64,000 bases of DNA from Schistocerca nitens. Taxonomy: Eukaryota > Arthropoda > Insecta > Orthoptera > Acrididae. This document shows positions 57,376 to 64,000 of this stretch, piece after piece. The notes under the pieces are model-generated. The model worked only from the letters and a program-made list of their open reading frames with translations. It searched no databases and was not told where the DNA came from. The stretch covers positions 617,635,000-617,698,999 of the forward strand of contig NC_064617.1 in assembly GCF_023898315.1 (NCBI RefSeq). The letters are read 5' to 3'. The stretch's first letter is position 1; every line of letters begins with the position of its first letter. Made by a program: the position numbers and the translations under genes.

Positions 57376-57679
57376 CAGAGTGTAAAGTGCTTTGTTAGTG
57401 CTTACGCGCAACTTCAAATAGGTCGGGGATCGTCGGAACGTATGTATTCGCAACCCAAGAGGTACTTCCTCCTGAGAAGTTGCTGCGATCGACGTCTCGT
57501 GACGGAATTTTTGTACTTCATCTGTCTGCATCTGGTGTTAACTCATGTTTAAGAGTAAGAATATGTTCCAAATGTTTGTGCACCGGTTATCTGAGGCAAT
57601 ATGTAGGTACGAACCCGGCAGTTAGCAAGCACGTTATGGGAAATCATCTAAAAACAACATGTAACCTGGTAGGCACATC

Positions 57680-57893
57680 TGGTCCTTGTCGTTCCGTTGT
57701 GGCCGCGTGGTTTCGGGCGTCATGCAATGGTTCGCGGGGCAGCCCCAGTCGCAGGTTCAAGTCTTCCCTCGGGCATGGGTGTGTGTGTTGTTCTTAGCGT
57801 GAGTTAGTTTAAGGCAGATTAAGTAGTGCGTCAGCCTAGGGACCGATGACCTCAGCAGTTTCGTCCCATAGGAATTTACCACAAATCTCCTAT
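57680..57893 (+). mobile_element. SINE-A2 copy, sense
   Basis: Head GTGGCCGCGTGGTTTCGGGC, B box GCAGGTTCAAGTCTTCC, body AGTGCGTCAGCCTAGGGACC, end CATAGGAATTTACCACAAAT. Confidence 0.8.
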
Positions 57894-58046
57894 TTTCCAG
57901 AGGCCAATACGCCTCATCTATCCGGACAGGTCAAATGACTATTGATGTGTAACAAATATTTAGAATAACTACTTTTTAAAAACAGGTGACGAAATTAGTA
58001 CAGAAGTTGTGATCCTTTAGCAAGTGATGTTCATAGTTACTTATGA

Positions 58047-58525
58047 ACTCAACCGGATAACCGCCAGTGTTAACATGCCGCTTCCGTGATACGGTGAGAC
58101 GCGCCAATGCTGGACGCGATCCGCCCAGAGGATTAACGACGACGGGACGGTTTGCCACATCCAACAACGTGCATACTGGGCTGGTACACGATAAGCACAC
58201 ACACAGCCGGCCGAAGTGGCCGTGCGGTTAAAGGCGCTGCAGTCTGGAACCGCAAGACCGCTACGGTCGCACGTTCGAATCCTGCCTCGGGCATGGATGT
58301 TTGTGATGTCCTTAGGTTAGTTAGGTTTAACTAGTTCTAAGTTCTAGGGGACTAATGACCTCATCAGTTGAGTCCCATAGTGCTCAGAGCCATTTGATGA
58401 GCACACACTTCTCACGCTTTATCTCGTGCTAACACTAGACACTGACAGACGTATTACACAAATTGCGTCCCGGGCAGGAAAGCGTGGCAACAGCAAAGGC
58501 ATTATCAAATCCAGGTTGAAATGGC
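58047..58525 (+). mobile_element. SINE-B copy, diverged, interrupted by SINE-A
   Basis: CGCGATCCGCCCAGAGGATT AACGACGACGGG and a CACATCCAACAACGTGCATA CTGGGCTGG block on the left, then after the SINE-A a GTGCTAACACTAGACACTGA CAGACG block and GCGTCCCGGGCAGG, in the order seen in the 23.5-kb copy. The right limit is approximate. Confidence 0.65.
58203..58399 (+). mobile_element. SINE-A, full length, sense, in SINE-B
   Basis: Head starts CCGGCCGAAGTGGCC. B box reads CGTTCGAATCC. 9-bp TSD agcacacac at 58194-58202 and 58400-58408. Confidence 0.9.
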
Positions 58526-58667
58526 GAACCTTTGAAGATACGGGATAAGGGCAGAAAATAAGTAGTTCATAGTTACGTAATGCATCATTAATTCAGTGCA
58601 TCTTCCCGGATAAACTAAAATATATGCTCTTAGGCACCTGTATACGAATTATTACTCCACAAATGTC

Positions 58668-58864
58668 GCCGGCCGTGGTGGCCGAGCTGTTCTAGACGCT
58701 TTAGTCTGGAACCGCGCGACCGCTACAGTCGCAGGTTCGAATCCTGCCTCGGGTATGAATGTGTGTGATGTCCTTAGGTTAGTTAGGTTTAAGTAGTTCT
58801 AAGTTCTAGAAGACTGATGACCTCAGATGTGAAGTCCCATAGTGCTCTGAGCCATTTTTTTTAG
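58668..58864 (+). mobile_element. SINE-A, full length, sense
   Basis: GCCGGCCGTGGTGGCCGAGC to GAGCCATTTTTTTTAG. 9-bp TSD acaaatgtc at 58659-58667 and 58865-58873. Confidence 0.93.
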
Positions 58865-58873
58865 ACAAATGTC

Positions 58874-59298
58874 AATAACTACTGGCCAGTGTTACTCCTT
58901 ACATCATTTTCTAAACTTTTTCAGAAAGTAATGTGCTTCAGTGTTTCATCCATCTGTGTAGTAATGCAATACTTAGCCGGGCACAGGGTTACTCTTCTGA
59001 AGGAACTATTAATACATTAACCGATATCGTAATAAAATCTTTAAGTGGAATAATGTGTGACTTAAACATTTGGTTATGTCACTCATAATATAGGGTAGCT
59101 ATAAATAAACAGTCGCTAGTTGAGCACGTGTATACGAAAAACTATTTGCTGTGAAGGTACCCAACTTTACAGGAATGATATTCAGGCTGTATGCTGCTGG
59201 ACTAGCGTAGCTAGTTGTGTTAGTTTCATGACTTACCGTTGGGCGCCGGTACTGGTGCGGCGACGTAGGTATCAAACACAAGCGTCAGTGTGCACTAC
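58874..59298. other. No recognised feature
   Basis: Non-coding spacer; no motif. Confidence 0.4.
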
Positions 59299-59417
59299 AG
59301 GTTTTCCAGCACAGTAATTAATAAATTTTTCTAAGGGAATGTTTCATATGGCAACCCTTCCAGGATATATGAAACATCCCCTTAGAAAAACATATTAATT
59401 ACTGTGCTGAAAAACCT
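59299..59417. repeat. Near-perfect hairpin, 51-bp arms, about 17-base loop
   Basis: AGGTTTTCCAGCACAGTAAT TAATAAATTTTTC... (59299-59349) is repeated inverted at 59366-59417 (...GAAAAACATATTAATTACTG TGCTGAAAAACCT) with few mismatches, around a GCAACCCTTCCAGG loop. Confidence 0.93.
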
Positions 59418-59788
59418 CTATGTTATTTGATTTTCAAACAGCTGAGCAAAACTGAACGTACTCAGACATTTCTCCATTTACTTATTCCGATCAACAGTAA
59501 ACTGACACACAATATTTTTTCTTTTTTTTTTAGCATATCGCAATCTCACTTTCAATAATCCCTACAAAAGGTTGGCACTCACAAACAATAACCTATACCT
59601 TTCATGAATTACTTACCTCACAAAAATCTTCGTTACTCAAACTACTGCAATACAGCGAGAGCTCCAGAACTACCAGCTAGATAAAAGATTCTAGCTACTG
59701 CAGGCACTAACTACTGATAGGCGTAGTTCGCAAACGAAAGATTCTCATAGAGAACAAACAATGTTTTTACCTAAATAGTCTTCAATAA

Positions 59789-60045
59789 TATATGCGCTGG
59801 CACGTCGATAGACACACAAACAAACACAAACATACACACAAAATTCAAGCTTTCGCAACAAACTGTTGCCTCATCAGGAAAGAGGGAAGGAGAGGGAAAG
59901 ACGAAAGGATGTGGGTTTTAAGGGAGAGGGTAAGGAGTCATTCCAATCCCGGGAGCGGAAAGACTTACCTTAGGGGGAAAAAAGGACGGGTATACACTCG
60001 CACACACACACATATCCATCCACACATATACAGACAGAAGCAGAC

Positions 60046-60047
<2 letters not shown>
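59789..60047. repeat. Unclassified repeat in the (TA)n region, with spurious ORF
   Basis: From GCGCTGGCACGTCGATAGAC through AGCTTTCGCAACAAACTGTT and GAAAGACTTACCTTAGGGGG to CACATATACAGACAGAAGCA. Flanked by ATAATATAT and a long (TA)n, fitting insertion into an AT-dinucleotide tract. The 100-aa ORF over it (59792-60094) is low-complexity and not a gene. Confidence 0.5.

Positions 60048-60084
<37 letters not shown>
60048..60084. repeat. (TA)n microsatellite
   Basis: Pure TA run of about 18 units. Confidence 0.97.
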
Positions 60085-60087
<3 letters not shown>

Positions 60088-60796
60088 TTCATGACATCCA
60101 GTCTTATGAATTTCCTTTTTCTGACGGACACACGTCCAGATCGTCCGCTCTCAAAACACTGCCGTTTCTCTCCCCACATCCACTACTGCTGGCGGCTCAC
60201 CTGCAACCGCACAGCGCTACGCGCTGTTCACATCCAACTGCCCAACACTACAATAGCAAATATTCCAACAATGCAAACCAGCCACAGACTGCACACAGCA
60301 CAGTCAGTGATTTTCATACAAAGCGCTACGTGGCGTTACCAACATAAAAAACTCAACAACCTACTTACAACACTCTTCAGTACATGTCTGGTGCAGAAAG
60401 CTACCTTAGGCTGTTTGAGGAATACAAATAAGGACGGAAAGTCATATGTATGCAAAGAAATTAGAGTTAGATCGTGGGTGCATCATTGTGCTTGCTTCAT
60501 GTTCATGATTTATCATTTTATTTGAATCAGCAGGAAGAATGACTACTGTCTATAAATGATACAATCATTGTTGTGAAGCCAAACAAAGAAATATTAACAA
60601 AGAAAACAGAAAACACTGGTTTTGTGGAAGTTACTGACTGTTTCGCACAAATGGGTTAGCTTTAAACTTTTAAGAAATGTATCTCATTTAACTTTGTACT
60701 GTCAAAAGAATCACCAACAAGAATAATAATCAGGATAGAAAGCTCAGAGTTTTTAGGTTGAAATGCTTCGGACAAATGGTTGTCTGATTTGTTTTT

Positions 60797-60998
60797 TGGA
60801 AATTTGTGGTTAATTCCTATGGGACCAAGCTGGTCAGCTCATCGGTCCCTAGGCTTGAACACTACTTAATCTAACTTAAACTAACTTACGCTAAGGATAA
60901 CACACACACCCATGCCCTAAGGAGGACTCGAACCTCCGACGGGGGAGCCGCTAGAACCATGGCAAGGCGCCCTAGACCGCCCGGCTACCCCGTGCGAC
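60797..60998 (-). mobile_element. SINE-A2 copy, antisense
   Basis: GGAAATTTGTGGTTAATTCC TATGGGACC at the left, GGTCCCTAGGCTTGAACAC, antisense B box GGACTCGAACCTCCGACGG, then CCGCCCGGCTACCCCGTGCG. Full-length. Confidence 0.85.
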
Positions 60999-61039
60999 TC
61001 TGATGTGTTTCATATTTATCTTTTATTGCCCCGATTTAA

Positions 61040-62017
61040 AATGGATAATCATATGAACCATGGACCTTGCCGTTGGTGGGGAGGCTTGCGTGCCTCAGCG
61101 ATACAAATGGCTCTACCGTAGGTGCAACCACAACGGAGGGGTATCTGTTGAGAGGCCAGACAAACGTGTGGTTCCTGAAGACGGACAGCAGCCTTTTCAG
61201 TAGTTGCAGGGGCAACAGTCTGGATGATTGACTGATCTGCCCTTGTAACACTAATCAAAACGGCCTTGCTGTTCTGGTACTGCGAACGGCTGAAAGCAAG
61301 GGGAAACTATGGCCGTTTTTTCCCGAGGGCATTCAGCTTTCCTGTATGGTTAAAATGGTATGTAGTAGAATTAAGTCGGGCGATGCTGAGGAAATTAGAT
61401 TAGGAAATGAGACACTTAAAGAAGTAGATGAGTTTTGCTATTTGGGGAGCAAAAAACTGATGATGGTCGAGGTAGAGAGGATATAAAATGTAGACTGGCA
61501 ATGGCAAAGAAAGCGTTTCTGACGAAGAGAAATTTGTTAACATCGAGTATAGATTTAAGTGTCAGGAAGTCGTTCCTGAAAGTATTTGTATGGAGTGTAG
61601 CCATGAATGTAAGTGAAACATGGACGATAAATAGTTTGGACCAGAAGAGAATAGAAGCTTTCGAAATGTGGTGCTACAGAAGGATGATGAAGATTAGATG
61701 GGTATATCACATAACTAATGAGGAGGTATTGACTAGAATTGGGGAGAAGAGGAGTTTGTAGCACAACTTGAAAGGAGAAGGGATCGGTTGGTAGGACATG
61801 TTCTGAGGCATCAAGGGATGACCAATTTAGTATTGGAGGGCAGCGTGGATGGTAAAAATGGTAGAGGGAGACCAAGAGATTAATACACCAAACAGGTTCA
61901 GAATGATGTAGGCTGCAGTAGGTACTGGGGGTTGAAGAAGCTTGCACAGGATAGAGTAGCCTGGAGAGCTGCATCAAACCAGTCTCAAGACTGAAGACCA
62001 CAACAACAATAAATAAC
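61040..62017 (+). mobile_element. RTE-1 internal-deletion derivative (5' UTR fused to 3' end)
   Basis: 61053-61352 is nearly identical to the 50341-50643 5' UTR of RTE-1. Directly after CTGTATGGTTAAAATGG the sequence jumps to the ORF end: ETLKEVDEFCYLGS (about 61410), LAMAKKAFLTKRNLLTSSID, ETWTINSLDQKRIEAFEMWC YRRMMKIR (about 61615-61690), then the 3' UTR ending in GAAGACCACAACAACAATAA ATAA. About 2.5 kb of endonuclease and RT is missing. The (CAA)-type tail fits the RTE clade. Confidence 0.88.
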
Positions 62018-62855
62018 TGGGAAGACTGAGATGCCAAGGCACATATCTGTTTTTTCACCTAATAATTCAGTTGCATGTTCTTGATTTAATGAGTTGCATA
62101 TCTCCATAGAGAAAGTGGAGGAAACCGATACCAGGTGGCGTGAGAAGCCATTTGTGGACGCAGGACGCTTCACGAGGAACAGATCGACTTCTGAAGTGAG
62201 GCCGCGCAAGGCAGAAGGCAGCGACCTGAGCGCTGGCCACCAAGTAGGATCTCTGGCCACACCGTTTTGTGCATGGCGGCAGGAAGACGTCACGTGCATC
62301 TGGAAATCTTTAAAATTGCGAACTTCGTCTTGCGCGGCTTGGGATGACTTCCTAAGGAACTCAGGCTGGGAGTAATGCAGCGCATTAACTGTCTTACGAG
62401 CCGTTATCTCTGTTAAGGTTCATCCAAATCAGTCCTTCTTTTCTTTTCAACTTTGCGAATGCGCATAAATTTCCAACAGCGCAACTACGCATCTTCAGTT
62501 TCTTGGAAATGGACCCCGTGCGAAAAGAACATTGCTTCCTGCCTTCGCAGGGAATTTTTGTTCTTTTTAGCAGACGACAGGCACTTGTAATCGCTTCTTG
62601 CCCACATGTGTGTTGTCTGTACTCTGTCTTGCTTTTTTATATGGGCGATAACGATGTCGATTGATTCTAAAGAGAGGATGCTGAGGTTTGTCGAAGATTA
62701 TCGGCAAAAGGATATTTTATGGAACTTGTCATCAAAAGATTATTCTGATAAAACTATGAGGAACAAAGTAATTACCAAAACTTAGAAGGCTGACATCTGA
62801 ACAAAGGAAATTATCAGGTAATTTATCGGTAGCTCCTCAATAAACTACCAGAAAC
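62018..62855. other. No recognised gene
   Basis: A 93-aa ORF (62094-62375, plus) lies in a GC-richer stretch but has no domain I recognise; it could be an exon or chance. Confidence 0.35.
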
Positions 62856-62866
62856 TGCATTGTAGG

Positions 62867-63059
62867 ACGTTCTCGCTTCCCGCGCCCGGGTTCCCGGGTT
62901 CGATTCCCGGCGTGGTCAGGGATTTTCTCTGCCTCGTGATGACTGGGTGTTGTGTGCTGTTCTTAGGTTAGTTAGGTTTAAGTAGTTCTAAGTTCTAGGG
63001 GACTGATGACCATAGATGTTAAGTCCCATAGTGCTCAGAGCCATTTGAACCCATTTTTT
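62867..63059 (+). mobile_element. Chimeric SINE: SINE-D head with SINE-A body
   Basis: 62867-62955 has the SINE-D head (TTCTCGCTTCCCGCGCCCGG, B box GGGTTCGATTCCC, GGGATTTTCTCTGCCTCGTG, TGACTGGGTGTTGTGTG). From about 62960 the sequence is the SINE-A body (CTTAGGTTAGTTAGGTTTAA GTAG ... AGAGCCATTTGAACCC). One TSD, tgcattgtagg (62856-62866) and tgcattctagg (63060-63070), one mismatch, encloses the whole, so it moved as a unit. Confidence 0.92.
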
Positions 63060-63070
63060 TGCATTCTAGG

Positions 63071-64000
63071 AAACTGATGATGAAAAAAAAAAATACAAAA
63101 TTTAAATGCCACCCCGTGTGTTAGTGGATTCTGGCGTATATGACTTTCCCGAATTTGAAGAGTACTACAATGTTAATCTACAATAATCTTTCATTGTTAA
63201 AGTTGTGTAAAAATCTTTTTTATAAAATAAAATATAAATGGCGCATAGAAAGTAATTAAACGTCATATAACGACTAAGATCCTTCTTTCAGTGTTTCTAT
63301 TTTAGGAATAAGCACCGAAATGTTTTGTTTTGAAATGTGAAATACATATTTCAAACTGGTCCATAAGTCACCGGTTAACAGTTGACGAAATGTTACTAGC
63401 AGCCTTATTGCTGCAGCTTGTCAAGCCGAAAACTAAAATATAGCTATGACCTACTTCCGAAATTAGCAAACAAAATGTTGTGGTGACTTTCTATTCTCGT
63501 TCCTCCGTTAGTTAGATACCGTTCTTGTTGCCGTTTCATCACATTAAACGCAGTACGATCTCCCAAGCAAAGACAGAAATCCATAGCAGTCTGCCTACGC
63601 ATTGATGCCATGCGTGGACACGAGGACGTCCATTCGTACAGCCGTTCGTTACTTAACTTTTGTGAGTTCGCTTTTATTGCCGTGCCTCTGCGAATGCGTC
63701 GGGGAAAGAGGCATCCTGTGGACTGTTACATTTTCCTTTGCATACTGTGTGGTTCTTCAGTGGATAAAGGCGAGAAGTAGATGCTGTTCATGAACATACA
63801 ATTAAGATATTAAATTATTCTACATCTAATACCAAATAGTAAAAATAATATATAACTTTGATGCAGTATTTCCAGCGTCAGTTGCTAACAGTACGAGATC
63901 TGAATGTATATCGATAGAAAAGATTTGTAAATCTGTCACTCTTTAATACAATATTTAGAAGATGTCGAGCCCTGGCCACTTGTAAATGTTATTCAAGTGG
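63071..64000. other. No recognised feature
   Basis: AT-rich with short ORFs only (63 aa at 63602-63793, no motif). Confidence 0.4.

Larger units (their letters stand above)
59366..60370. repeat. Unclassified dispersed repeat interrupted by a second repeat
   Basis: Begins GAAACATCCCCTTAGAAAAA and continues with CTGACACACAATATTTTTT, CTTCGTTACTCAAACTACTG CAATACAGCGAG; resumes after 60084 with CAGTTCATGACA, TTTCTCTCCCCACATCCACT and CAACCAGCCACAGACTGCAC-type sequence. I recall this as a common locust repeat, but class and borders are uncertain. Confidence 0.5.

Noticed and set aside
57024-57398. 124-aa ORF rich in CRRPL repeats
   Set aside because: Translation of the GC-rich tandem segment; no independent coding evidence.
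59792-60094. 100-aa ORF with HTHTH and IYIYIY runs
   Set aside because: Low-complexity translation of CA/TA repeats inside a dispersed repeat.
1-64000. Bacterial operons, Shine-Dalgarno sites, terminators, riboswitches
   Set aside because: Genome architecture and repeat content are those of an insect; no prokaryotic gene organisation is present.

Overview
This window is eukaryotic, repeat-dominated DNA. I recognise no bacterial, phage or host gene in it. The best-supported source is an orthopteran insect, most likely an acridid close to Schistocerca. Reasons: a roughly 200-bp tRNA-headed SINE recurs in more than a dozen copies of a type I know as abundant in locust genomes, and the remaining recognisable sequence consists of insect-type CR1 and RTE non-LTR retrotransposons plus Tc1, mariner and piggyBac DNA transposons. 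The species is inference. Element labels used here (SINE-A, A2, B-F; CR1-a/b/c; RTE-1/2; Tc1-A to D; mariner-1 to 3) are my own names, not database names.

Layout. 1-1110: antisense 3' part of CR1-a carrying a SINE-A. 2540-4590: a dispersed repeat with a small tandem array, then degenerate SINE-C copies. 4725-9354: a Tc1-B transposon that appears split by a 3.5-kb block holding a Tc1-A, which itself holds a TTAA-flanked piggyBac relic and a SINE-A. 9832-10428: mariner-1. 11545-12380: RTE-1 tail. 12.5-16.5 kb: largely unrecognised AT-rich DNA. 16552-16926: foldback MITE. 18.2-18.7 kb: head-to-head Tc1-C fragments. 20583-21351: mariner-derived long inverted repeat. 21408-26188: RTE-2 tail interrupted by a nearly complete CR1-a, interrupted in turn by SINE-B and SINE-A. 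26.4-27.2 kb: Tc1-D. 33.1-36.4 kb: antisense RTE-2.

36854-44425 is a multi-layer nest: Tc1-A contains CR1-b, which contains RTE-2, which contains SINE-A, an inverted-repeat element with hammerhead-ribozyme-like motifs, and SINE-A2. The CR1-b arm also carries SINE-D and another SINE-A. 46.7-47.6 kb: CR1-c. 48.0-48.7 kb: mariner-3. 50330-53098: the best preserved element, an RTE-1 with 5' UTR, endonuclease and reverse transcriptase, interrupted by a SINE-A. 55.3-60.8 kb: SINEs and unclassified repeats. 61040-62017: an internally deleted RTE-1. 62867-63059: a SINE with one family's head and another's body.

No element looks intact. Frameshifts, insertions and lost catalytic residues are visible in nearly all, and no ORF in the window is a convincing host gene. 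What can be read is insertion history: many SINEs have clear 9-15 bp target-site duplications (TSDs) that fix their borders and give relative ages. The most unusual item is the inverted-repeat element at about 38961-39854, whose left arm encodes on the minus strand a nearly canonical hammerhead core.
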